A stretch of 17,264 nt of DNA from contig DFXK01000003.1 of the NCBI GenBank assembly GCA_002383165.1, forward strand, positions 28,242 through 45,505, read 5' to 3'. The notes under the pieces were generated by a model, which saw only the letters and a program-made list of their open reading frames with translations, had not been told where the DNA came from and searched no databases. The stretch is from Flavobacteriales bacterium UBA4110. GTDB taxonomy: Bacteria > Bacteroidota > Bacteroidia > Flavobacteriales > Weeksellaceae. Each line of letters begins with the position of its first letter. Position 1 is the stretch's first letter. Shown here in pieces: positions 1 through 6,464 of the stretch. The position numbers and the translations under genes are program-made.

Positions 1-7
1 ACCGCCA

Positions 8-36
8 TAAAAAAAAGACTTGGAAAGCCTTTTTAT
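8..36 (-). terminator. Rho-independent terminator after porT
   Basis: Read on the minus strand, the stretch just after the porT stop forms a 10-bp stem (AAAAAGGCTT paired with AAGTCTTTTT, one G-T wobble) around a 3-nt loop, followed by a T run. In plus coordinates the arms are 12-21 and 25-34. The location about 10 nt past the last gene of the minus-strand block fits an intrinsic terminator. The same hairpin could also act for a convergent gene left of the window. Confidence 0.6.
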
Positions 37-43
37 ATTGATT

Positions 44-850
44 TTATTCGAATTTCAGTACCAGCATAAATGCTCGGCTTTGCATGCTGGAAATGGCTGG
101 TGTCCAATAAGGTGGTGTGCTGGATTTGTCCTGAACCAACTCGTTATTGGTGAAAAAAGTTCCCCGGACTGCTGGGGTCAGTTTGAATCTGCTGAAGTAA
201 AACTGTATCCCAATCTCTGCCGACCAACCAAAATTGTGTGTGGTTGTTCGGAACGTATTTACACTGTTGTCTCCTTCGGAGGTTTCATTGGATTGCAAAT
301 TCATTAGGTAATTAATTCCTGCAGCAGCGTACGGACGGGAATTGTACCAACGGTCTCCGTGTATCTCCAGCAAAATAGGTACATCAACATAAGTTGATTT
401 TACGGTTCTTTTTATATCTACATCGGTTGGTGTAATTGGAGGCGCAATTGATCCATCAGGTAATGGATAGCCTGAAGGGTACATTTCGTTAACTTTATCA
501 AAAGTATTGAATGTAAGATCTCTTTGTACGAAATGTAAGCCCGGCTCAATTCTCAGATCCAGAAATTCATTAAGCCGCATTTTACCGATAAGTCCTGCGC
601 CAAAGCTGTAAGTAGGCTTGGATTCAACAAGGTTTTTATTACCATCTGTTCCATATGTAGGATTCAGAACCATTTTGTAGTCGAAATTATTGGCGGCAAG
701 ATAGAATCCATAAGTAAATTTATAGGTGTCCATTGCTTCCATATTTTCCTGTCTGTCTTTGGTGCGGAAAAGGTTATTGAACGTCTGTGACTGGAGATTG
801 CTCCCCAAAGCAAGGCTAAGTAATAAAATCTTTATCAATCGCTTCTTCAT
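44..850 (-). CDS. porT: PorT-family outer-membrane beta-barrel protein (T9SS component)
   Basis: A 268-aa protein with an N-terminal Sec signal peptide (lysine-rich start, hydrophobic core at about residues 5-19, likely cut before Gln22). The rest has alternating polar and aromatic strands and ends in the Phe/Glu-terminated strand LVLKFE, as expected for a small outer-membrane barrel. PorT is needed for type IX secretion in Porphyromonas and flavobacteria, and its usual length is about 240-270 aa. The best positional support is that porT directly follows ubiE/menG in many Bacteroidota. Here the ATG lies one nucleotide past the menG stop, so the two are surely co-transcribed. It is the last gene of the minus-strand block and is followed by a hairpin terminator. 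The family assignment comes from architecture plus neighbourhood; a generic outer-membrane beta-barrel protein is the alternative. Confidence 0.8.
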   Translation of the reverse strand: MKKRLIKILLLSLALGSNLQSQTFNNLFRTKDRQENMEAMDTYKFTYGFYLAANNFDYKMVLNPTYGTDGNKNLVESKPTYSFGAGLIGKMRLNEFLDLRIEPGLHFVQRDLTFNTFDKVNEMYPSGYPLPDGSIAPPITPTDVDIKRTVKSTYVDVPILLEIHGDRWYNSRPYAAAGINYLMNLQSNETSEGDNSVNTFRTTTHNFGWSAEIGIQFYFSRFKLTPAVRGTFFTNNELVQDKSSTPPYWTPAISSMQSRAFMLVLKFE

Positions 851-851
851 T

Positions 852-1577
852 CTATTTTGTAGCTGTATAAATGGTGGCTATTCCCAAACTTAGTTTTTTG
901 TATTCTACCTTTCTGAATCCTGTATTCAGAAGAATTGTTTTCATTTTTTCTCCGTAAGGAAAGGCATTAACGGAATCTGGAAGATAGGTGTAAGCCCTGT
1001 TGTCTTTAGAAACCAAACGTCCTATTGCCGGTAATATATTCTTAAAATAAAACATATAAAATGGGCCTAAAAATCCTTCTACTTTTGAGAATTCTAAGAT
1101 ATAAATACTTTTGTTCTCTTTCACCACTCTTCTAAGCTCGGAGAGACCCTTTTCCAGATTTTCGAAGTTCCTTACTCCAAATGCAACGGTTACACCATCG
1201 AATTTATTGTCTTCAAACGGAAGTTGTTCTGCATCGCCTTTCTGCATCGTGATTTTGCTATCAAGATTTTGTTTCTTGATTTTCTCGATTCCCACGTTCA
1301 GCATTTGTTGTGAAAGATCCAAACCAACAACATTAGCATTAGTTCCTTTCTGTACTGTAATGGCTAAATCTCCTGTTCCCGTCGCTACATCCAAAACCAA
1401 TTGTGGTTGGTCTTTTTTCAGCATATCTACCAACTTGTTTCTCCAAAGCACATCAATTTTCATGGATAAAACGTGATTCAAAAGATCATATTTTGGCGCA
1501 ATGTTGTCAAACATATCTTCTACTTGACTTTTCTTGCTATTTTCGGAGTTATATGGTGTTACGTTGTTGTGTTCCAT
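852..1577 (-). CDS. ubiE: Demethylmenaquinone methyltransferase (UbiE/MenG)
   Basis: A 241-aa class I SAM-dependent methyltransferase of normal family length. The family N-terminal motif is seen at residues 21-46 (VEDMFDNIAPKYDLLNHVLS). The SAM-binding motif I follows (VLDVATGTGDLAI, about residues 61-73), then GLDLSQQML (about 85-93) and the family signature FDGVTVAFGVRNFENL near the middle. It C-methylates demethylmenaquinone to menaquinone, the respiratory quinone of Bacteroidota, at the inner face of the cytoplasmic membrane. It is spaced 1 nt from porT and 49 nt from the upstream 190-aa gene. The short leader holds three tandem TGATAAA heptamers in plus-strand reading. menG is an equally valid name, because Bacteroidota generally make menaquinone rather than ubiquinone. 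Confidence 0.95.
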   Translation of the reverse strand: MEHNNVTPYNSENSKKSQVEDMFDNIAPKYDLLNHVLSMKIDVLWRNKLVDMLKKDQPQLVLDVATGTGDLAITVQKGTNANVVGLDLSQQMLNVGIEKIKKQNLDSKITMQKGDAEQLPFEDNKFDGVTVAFGVRNFENLEKGLSELRRVVKENKSIYILEFSKVEGFLGPFYMFYFKNILPAIGRLVSKDNRAYTYLPDSVNAFPYGEKMKTILLNTGFRKVEYKKLSLGIATIYTATK

Positions 1578-1585
1578 TTTATAGT

Positions 1586-1606
1586 TGATAAATGATAAAT
1601 GATAAA
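1586..1606. repeat. Three tandem TGATAAA heptamers in the ubiE leader
   Basis: Three exact, head-to-tail copies of TGATAAA occupy 1586-1592, 1593-1599 and 1600-1606, starting 9 nt upstream of the ubiE ATG (minus strand). A related TGATAAT word recurs at 7620-7672. Such low-complexity intergenic words look common in flavobacteria (from memory). No function can be assigned from the sequence. Confidence 0.7.
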
Positions 1607-1626
1607 CAGTTACTTAAACTGAAGAA

Positions 1627-2199
1627 TCAAAATTTGTAATAGTTGTTGTAATAATTGATAAAATCCTGCTTTCTGAAAATCTTTGATCTGCTTTCAATTT
1701 TTGCGACGTTTTTGATAATGCGATCATAATCTTCGTCCAAATTATAATAAAAGTCTTCAGAATATAGCTTGTTTATTTTCTTAACATCGCCAAGATAAAG
1801 CTTCTTATCAATCTCTAATCCGGGTTTTGTAGCCATCAAAGAATCTTTGTTCAAACCGTAACCATAGTATTGATTGTTGATGTAATAATCTTTGTGTGTG
1901 ATATTCAGAAGGCCTCTAACTTTGTTTACTGTGAAGGCAGAATCGTAAAGCATTTGTTTGTTCTGATCAAAAACCTGAATCTTGTTTTTCCCTTTATTAA
2001 GGTCAACTTTCAGATATTGTCCCGCAGATAAAACCTTTTCCTCGCCGTTATTGACTTTGAAATAATAAGTTTCCGGCGTAGGATTGTCCACCAAATAATA
2101 ATTCGGTTTTGCCAAAAACAAAAAGTAAATCGCAAAAGCAAATCCCATTGCCAACAAAGAAAAAATCAAACCTTTTGTAGATGCGCTCAGATTTTTCAT
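1627..2199 (-). CDS. Unknown membrane-anchored protein in the nadE-porT block
   Basis: A 190-aa protein of no family I recognise. It has a short cytoplasmic N-terminus, one strong transmembrane segment (about residues 10-29, LIFSLLAMGFAFAIYFLFLA) and then an exported, tyrosine- and lysine-rich domain of about 160 residues. The first half of that domain (PETYYFKVNNGEEKVLSAGQYLKVDLNKGKNKIQVFD) reads like a small beta-sandwich. There is no lipobox and no cleavage site, so it is probably an N-terminally anchored periplasmic protein. The start has no in-frame alternative upstream of the membrane segment. It lies between ribD (53 nt) and ubiE (49 nt), transcribed the same way. A poor -7-like TAAATTCG at 2216-2223 (one mismatch to TAnnTTTG) might give it its own promoter. 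Its position two genes before porT makes an envelope role plausible, but this is only guilt by association. Confidence 0.75.
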   Translation of the reverse strand: MKNLSASTKGLIFSLLAMGFAFAIYFLFLAKPNYYLVDNPTPETYYFKVNNGEEKVLSAGQYLKVDLNKGKNKIQVFDQNKQMLYDSAFTVNKVRGLLNITHKDYYINNQYYGYGLNKDSLMATKPGLEIDKKLYLGDVKKINKLYSEDFYYNLDEDYDRIIKNVAKIESRSKIFRKQDFINYYNNYYKF

Positions 2200-2252
2200 A
2201 GAGTGATTAAAGATGCGAATTTACGGATTTTTTCTGAGCTGTAATTCTGATA

Positions 2253-3305
2253 TTAGTCAAGACTTTCGTTAACGAAAAATAAAACTTCTGTATCTCTTAG
2301 ATTTTCTTTTTTTTGAGGATTGAAATTGAATTCTGGCGCTTTGGTTCCGTTCTCTAAATTCAGATTTGGATTTTTGAAAATCAATGCTTCATCCCAAAGA
2401 TTTTGATTGATGAATTCCTGTAAAGTAAATCTTCCACCTTCAATAATCACGGACTGAATATGTAATTGATACAATTTTTCTAAAATCTGATTAAGTGAAT
2501 TTTCTCTTTCTATTTTAATGAATTTCAGATTTTTATCTTCGAGATTTTTAACTGAATTAAAAATAATTGTTTCTGTCTCATCATTATAAATATTAAAATT
2601 TTCAGAAACTTCGAGATTGAAATCAATCAAAATTCTAATAGGATTTCGACCTTCAACATCTCTTACCGTCAAACTTGGATTGTCGTGAAGTGCTGTGTTT
2701 TTTCCAACCAAAATAGCGTGTTCTTCGCTTCTCATTTGATGAACGAACTGCTTAGACAAAGAATTACTTATTTGGATTGGTTTGAAATTCTTATCCATAA
2801 AACCATCTGCAGATTGCGCCCATTTTAGGATAATAAAAGGTCTTTTTCTCTCGTGATAAGTGAAAAATCTTTTATTAAGTTCTCTGCATTCGTTTTCCAA
2901 AATGCTGGAAACAACTTCAATTCCTGCTTCGGTAATGATTTTTTTTCCTTTTCCATTCACTTTATCGTGACTGTCCATTGCACCAATTACCACTTTTTTG
3001 AATCCTAGCTCTTTGATTTTAAGAGCGCAAGGTGGTGTTTTTCCAAAATGCGCACAAGGTTCCAAAGAAACATAAATTGTAGATTCCGGAATCAAATGTT
3101 TGTCTTCCTCTTTTATAGAGTTAATCGCATTAATTTCTGCGTGTGGTTCGCCAGCTTTTTTGTGGAGACCTTCGCCAATAATTCTATCATTATAGACGAT
3201 AACCGAACCAACTAAAGGATTTGGATAAGTCTTTCCTAAAGCTTTTTCGGCTAATTCGATACACCTGCGGATGTAAAATTCATCATCATTTCTAACTTCT
3301 AACAT
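2253..3305 (-). CDS. ribD: Bifunctional riboflavin deaminase/reductase (RibD)
   Basis: A 350-aa enzyme for two early riboflavin steps: deamination of the pyrimidine ring of the GTP cyclohydrolase II product, then reduction of the ribose side chain. The N-terminal cytidine-deaminase-like domain carries HAE (55-57) and PCAHFGKTPPC (83-93), giving the zinc ligands His55, Cys84 and Cys93 and catalytic Glu57. The C-terminal DHFR-like reductase domain has ILKWAQSADGFM, LVGKNTALHDNPSLTVR and VIIEGG. The ATG at 3305 was chosen over an upstream TTG at 3329, because family proteins begin close to the DDEFYIRRCIELA helix and the extra residues VLEVRFK merely echo the LEVR encoded after the ATG. It lies 24 nt after the 217-aa gene. 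The domain order and length match the usual bacterial RibD. Confidence 0.95.
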   Translation of the reverse strand: MLEVRNDDEFYIRRCIELAEKALGKTYPNPLVGSVIVYNDRIIGEGLHKKAGEPHAEINAINSIKEEDKHLIPESTIYVSLEPCAHFGKTPPCALKIKELGFKKVVIGAMDSHDKVNGKGKKIITEAGIEVVSSILENECRELNKRFFTYHERKRPFIILKWAQSADGFMDKNFKPIQISNSLSKQFVHQMRSEEHAILVGKNTALHDNPSLTVRDVEGRNPIRILIDFNLEVSENFNIYNDETETIIFNSVKNLEDKNLKFIKIERENSLNQILEKLYQLHIQSVIIEGGRFTLQEFINQNLWDEALIFKNPNLNLENGTKAPEFNFNPQKKENLRDTEVLFFVNESLD

Positions 3306-3323
3306 CTTGAATCTAACTTCTAA
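3291..3323. repeat. Direct 12-bp repeat across the ribD start
   Basis: The minus-strand word TTAGAAGTTAGA occurs twice, at 3312-3323 (before the ATG) and 3291-3302 (codons just after the ATG), with a 21-nt period. The copy inside the gene encodes the LEVR of the RibD N-terminus, so an intergenic-type word has either expanded into the coding region or supplied the start codon. Confidence 0.7.
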
Positions 3324-3329
3324 TACCAA

Positions 3330-3983
3330 TTATTTCTTCGGTTCTACTGCAGTTGATTTGTAAGTTACAGTTGGAATTGCTGTTGTGATAACGGCTTCCA
3401 TTAATCTGTTCCTTTCTTTGGACAAAGCTTTACTTGAGTATTTCAAATCGCCAGCAATTCTTTTAGAATAAGAAAAAATCAAGAATGATTTTTTGCCATT
3501 AGAATCAAAATTTTTAAATCTGTCAATGTTATATTCAGCGTAAGATTCGCCTTCTTTTGGACTTACAGTGATTAGATAATCAACAATCATTTCTTTACCA
3601 TCCGGACTTTCCGTAACGCCCACAAAAGCATATTTGTCTTGATTTTTTTCTTTGAGTCTTTCGACGTATTCTACTTTTTGTTTGACAGCTGTTTCGATGT
3701 CAATTTCCTTATCGAAGTAAGAAATATTAATGAGTTCCTTATAATTTTTGAAATCATCATCTCTCATAAGATATTGCTGTTGCGCCCAAGTCGGGGAGTT
3801 TTGCTTGCTCCAAGTCAAAAAATATTCACTCTCACGAAAGGTTAGAGGTCCCGGAATATTAAGTCTATCAATCACTTCAACCGGTGCAGAAACAGGAACT
3901 TCTTCAGTTTTAGTTTCCTGAGAATAAACCAGTGATGAAAATGCTAAACCAACTGATACAGCAAGTAGATTTCTAAGTTTCAT
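3330..3983 (-). CDS. Secreted protein of unknown function between nadE and ribD
   Basis: A 217-aa protein that I cannot place in a named family. A clear Sec signal peptide (MKLRNLLAVSVGLAFSSLVYS, likely cut before Gln22) is followed by an acidic/Pro/Val linker. The mature domain of about 180 residues starts near RLNIPGPLTF and is rich in Tyr, Lys and Glu. Segments such as KYAFVGVTESPDGKEMIVDY and KKSFLIFSYSKRI suggest alternating beta strands, with a helix near ALSKERNRLMEAV. There is no lipobox and no T9SS sorting domain, so it is expected in the periplasm or outer membrane. It is 24 nt after nadE and 24 nt before ribD, both on the same strand, so all three are probably one transcript. Confidence 0.8.
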   Translation of the reverse strand: MKLRNLLAVSVGLAFSSLVYSQETKTEEVPVSAPVEVIDRLNIPGPLTFRESEYFLTWSKQNSPTWAQQQYLMRDDDFKNYKELINISYFDKEIDIETAVKQKVEYVERLKEKNQDKYAFVGVTESPDGKEMIVDYLITVSPKEGESYAEYNIDRFKNFDSNGKKSFLIFSYSKRIAGDLKYSSKALSKERNRLMEAVITTAIPTVTYKSTAVEPKK

Positions 3984-4007
3984 ATTAATATTTTTTTTAA
4001 TTAAAGC

Positions 4008-4799
4008 TTATTTCAAATCCAATGGAATCTCACAAACAGGAATCGGATTCATTTTATGTTGCGTCGCTCTGTTGAATCTCAGATAAATTGTCATTACTTC
4101 TTTTTGTCTTCCTTCGAAATCTGCTTCTGTCTTACCAGCAAGTTGTTGTTCCATTGCCCATTCCAATTCTGGATAAGTCGCTCCAATTTGATCTTCGTCT
4201 GTTCTGTCAACTTCCCAAAGTCCGTCCGTTGGTTTTGCTTGTTGGATACTTTCAAGAATGCCTAATTCCTTTGCAATCTCATAAACCTGAGTTTTATAAA
4301 GATCAGCAATAGGAGAGATGTCCACGCCACCATCGCCATATTTGGTGAAGAATCCAACGCCAAAATCTTCCACCTTATTTCCAGTTCCGGTTACCAATAG
4401 TCCATTGATCTGTCCATAATAATAAAGTGTTACCATTCTCAATCTCGATCTCGTATTGGCTTCAGCAAGGTTTTTATTGGGCGAATCGTCTTTGTAACCT
4501 TCTGTTGTTTTTTCAAAACTTTCAAAAGTAGGCGTAAGATCAACCCGGAAACCCTCAACATTCGAGAAGTTAGCTTTAAGAAAATCAATATGGTCTTGAG
4601 CTCTATCTACTTGGTCAGCTTTTTGGCGAATCGGCATTTCCAAAACCAAAGTCTGCAATCCTGTTTTTGCTGCTAAAGTTGAAACAACTGCGGAATCAAT
4701 TCCTCCAGAAACGCCTACAACAAATCCTTTTGAGTTAGCTTTGGTTGCATAATCTTTTAGCCAGTTTACGATATGATCTATTACTTTTTGTGTCTGCAT
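4008..4799 (-). CDS. nadE: Ammonia-dependent NAD+ synthetase (NadE)
   Basis: A 263-aa cytoplasmic enzyme that amidates nicotinic acid adenine dinucleotide to NAD+ using ATP and ammonia. The PP-loop signature SGGIDS lies at residues 31-36. Downstream are the conserved segments LAEANTRSRLRMVTLYYYGQ, GTGNKVEDFGVGFFTKYGDGGVDISPIADLYKTQV and KPTDGLWEVDRTDEDQIG, all typical of NadE. There is no N-terminal nitrilase-type glutaminase domain, so it must use free ammonia or a partner. It is the first gene of the minus-strand block and is divergent from gldB across a 74-nt gap. Proximity of nadE to gldB and gldC is common in Flavobacteriia. No convincing promoter for it was seen in the gap. Confidence 0.95.
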   Translation of the reverse strand: MQTQKVIDHIVNWLKDYATKANSKGFVVGVSGGIDSAVVSTLAAKTGLQTLVLEMPIRQKADQVDRAQDHIDFLKANFSNVEGFRVDLTPTFESFEKTTEGYKDDSPNKNLAEANTRSRLRMVTLYYYGQINGLLVTGTGNKVEDFGVGFFTKYGDGGVDISPIADLYKTQVYEIAKELGILESIQQAKPTDGLWEVDRTDEDQIGATYPELEWAMEQQLAGKTEADFEGRQKEVMTIYLRFNRATQHKMNPIPVCEIPLDLK

Positions 4800-4815
4800 A
4801 ATATTTTGTTAAAAT

Positions 4816-4846
4816 TCTTGATTCAAGATTTAAAGCGTTATTTTTG
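4816..4846 (+). promoter_or_regulatory. Predicted gldB promoter (Bacteroidota type)
   Basis: An exact -7 element TATTTTTG (4839-4846, consensus TAnnTTTG) lies 18 nt after a TTG (4818-4820), which matches the primary sigma-factor consensus of flavobacteria. Transcription would start near 4852, about 20 nt before the gldB ATG. The -33 TTG sits inside a perfect 13-bp dyad TCTTGATTCAAGA (4816-4828), a possible operator. Confidence 0.6.
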
Positions 4847-4873
4847 CTTTTCGAAAATCTCAATGTAAAAATA

Positions 4874-5857
4874 ATGAAGTTTTTCCGATATATCACGATT
4901 TCTGCAGTTTTAGTTTTTGGATTAAGTTCTTGCAAAAAAGAAAATGAAAACCAATGGAATGTTGAAATCAAAAATCCTGTTAAAAAAGTAGATGTCACAG
5001 ATTTGTCTGGGGAATTCTATAATTCTTCTGTTAGTTTAGAAGATTTCAAAGCGAAATATCCTTGGTTTCAAGGTTCTGTTCCGGATGCAGATTACGAGAA
5101 TAGAAGAAAAGATACAATGGAAGTTCGTGTTTATAAAGAAGCTATTTCTAAGTTCGATAAAACAAAACTGAATAAAGATTTGGTTGATCTTTTTTCACGT
5201 ATCAAAAATTACTTCCCGAATTATGTTCCGCCTCATATTTATTTATATTCGTCAGTTATTGACCCTCAAAATGTAACAGATCCAATATTTCTGAGAGAAG
5301 ATCAAAATATGCTTTTTGTTGATATTACAGGTTTTCTAGGTGATGGAAATAAGAATTATAAAGGTCTTGATTTCTATTTTCAAAAATCAATGAATCCGGA
5401 AAATTTGGTTCCTAAGATTTCTATGTTTTTTGCGTCCAGATTAGTTCCTGCTCCAATCGATCAGCAGAAGTTTTTGGATCAGATGGTTTATCAAGGTAAA
5501 GTTCAGATTCTTCAAGACGCATTTTTACCAAATGTTCCTGATTATTTGAAAATCAATTATACTAAAGAACAATACGAGTGGGCGGTTGCGAATGCAGCTA
5601 ATATCTGGAACTATTTTGTAGAAAACGATTTGCTCTTCAGCGCAGATCCAAATCTTTCTGAAAGATTCATTACGCCTGGACCATTTTCAAAATTTTATAC
5701 AGAAGTGGATAGAGAAAGTTCTCCGCAAATTGCTATCTGGACAGGCTGGCAAATTTGTAAACATTATCTGAAAGCTCATCCGGAAGAAAAACTACAAGTA
5801 TTTTTAAAGAAAAATGCAACAGAGATTTTTAATGCCTCGGATTATAGACCAAAATAA
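4874..5857 (+). CDS. gldB: Gliding motility lipoprotein GldB
   Basis: A 327-aa predicted lipoprotein. The signal peptide MKFFRYITISAVLVFGLSSC ends with Cys20 as the lipidation site. The mature protein contains blocks such as YPWFQGSVPDADYENRRKDT, FSRIKNYFPNYVPPHIYLY and IAIWTGWQICKHYL, which agree with what I recall of GldB. The ATG at 4874 was preferred to a TTG at 4844, because the added residues would be non-hydrophobic and the TTG lies in the predicted promoter. GldB is required for gliding and for T9SS function in Flavobacterium johnsoniae. gldC follows 175 nt downstream and nadE is divergent upstream, both as often seen in this class. No HExxH metallopeptidase motif is present. The presence of gldB does not prove that the organism glides. 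Confidence 0.92.
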   Translation: MKFFRYITISAVLVFGLSSCKKENENQWNVEIKNPVKKVDVTDLSGEFYNSSVSLEDFKAKYPWFQGSVPDADYENRRKDTMEVRVYKEAISKFDKTKLNKDLVDLFSRIKNYFPNYVPPHIYLYSSVIDPQNVTDPIFLREDQNMLFVDITGFLGDGNKNYKGLDFYFQKSMNPENLVPKISMFFASRLVPAPIDQQKFLDQMVYQGKVQILQDAFLPNVPDYLKINYTKEQYEWAVANAANIWNYFVENDLLFSADPNLSERFITPGPFSKFYTEVDRESSPQIAIWTGWQICKHYLKAHPEEKLQVFLKKNATEIFNASDYRPK

Positions 5858-5920
5858 AGTTGGGGTGTTTGAGAATGCTAGAGCTTTAAGAGTTTTTTGA
5901 ATAATTTAATTTTTTGCTGA

Positions 5921-5992
5921 GCAAAGCGCCTTTGCGTATCTTAAAAATATTTTCAAATTAAGTGAAAAAAATTGCGGACTTTGCGTTTAAAA
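5921..5992. repeat. Degenerate CTTTGCG intergenic repeat between gldB and gldC
   Basis: The 175-nt gldB-gldC gap holds a perfect 6-bp hairpin GCAAAG/CTTTGC with a 3-nt loop (5921-5935). Further along is the phrase TTGCGGACTTTGCGTTTAAA (5972-5991). Words of the type CTTTGCG...TTTGCGTTAAAA are, from memory, a recurrent intergenic repeat in Flavobacteriia, and this looks like an eroded copy. It is not followed by a T tract, so it is not a standard terminator, and gldC may still be read from the gldB promoter. Confidence 0.4.
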
Positions 5993-6032
5993 TTAGAATA
6001 AATACAACTTAAATATATTAAGAATAACATCA

Positions 6033-6359
6033 ATGAAAAAGACAAAAATCGTTATAGATGTAGAATTGGACGATAATCACGTTCCGGAAAAAATGTTTTG
6101 GAAAGCCGAAGACGGTGGAATCAAAAGACAAGAAACCAAAGCAGCGATGATTTCCGTTTGGGACAGCAAAGCAATGGAAGCTCTTAGAATCGACCTTTGG
6201 ACAAAAGATATGCCTGTTGACGAAATGAAAAGATTCTTTCATCAAATCTTAGTTTCCATCGGACACACTTACGAAAGAGCAACTAGCGAAGAAGATGTAG
6301 CGCAATGGATTGGAGAAATTGCTGAGGAATTTGCTGTGAAGTCTGCTATTAAAATGTAA
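6033..6359 (+). CDS. gldC: Gliding motility protein GldC
   Basis: A 108-aa soluble protein without signal peptide or membrane segment, the usual GldC length. It begins with a strand-rich region (KTKIVIDVELDDNHVPEKMF) and has the conserved stretch IKRQETKAAMISVWDSKAME and then LRIDLWTKDMPVDEMKRFFH. The C-terminal helical half contains EEDVAQWIGEIAEEF. GldC occurs next to GldB in gliding flavobacteria, where it has an accessory role in motility and is probably cytoplasmic. No promoter of the TAnnTTTG type was found in the gap before it, which favours co-transcription with gldB. Confidence 0.93.
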   Translation: MKKTKIVIDVELDDNHVPEKMFWKAEDGGIKRQETKAAMISVWDSKAMEALRIDLWTKDMPVDEMKRFFHQILVSIGHTYERATSEEDVAQWIGEIAEEFAVKSAIKM

Positions 6360-6365
6360 ATCGTA

Positions 6366-6450
6366 AAATTGTCAAGTTGTAAAATATTTTTATAATTAGA
6401 TTCAGAGTTTAGCGAATTACCTAATCATCGATTTTACAAATCAACAAATT
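6366..6450. repeat. Imperfect inverted repeat between gldC and the PLP enzyme
   Basis: The left arm at 6366-6385 and the right arm at 6431-6450 are complementary at 16 of 20 positions, including an unbroken 9-bp core (TTGTAAAAT paired with ATTTTACAA). The right arm is followed by further copies of the AACAAATYAACAA word, up to the next start codon. It could fold in RNA as the leader of the downstream gene. Otherwise it is a remnant of an intergenic repeat family. Confidence 0.5.
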
Positions 6451-6464
6451 AACAAATCAACAAT

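Noticed and set aside
4844..4873. TTG at 4844 as the gldB start
   Set aside because: It falls inside the predicted -7 element and would put ten non-signal residues in front of a good lipoprotein signal that begins at the ATG at 4874.
6366..6450. SAM riboswitch upstream of the cystathionine enzyme
   Set aside because: Apart from one imperfect hairpin there is no multi-helix core or conserved riboswitch motif, and the words look like intergenic repeats.
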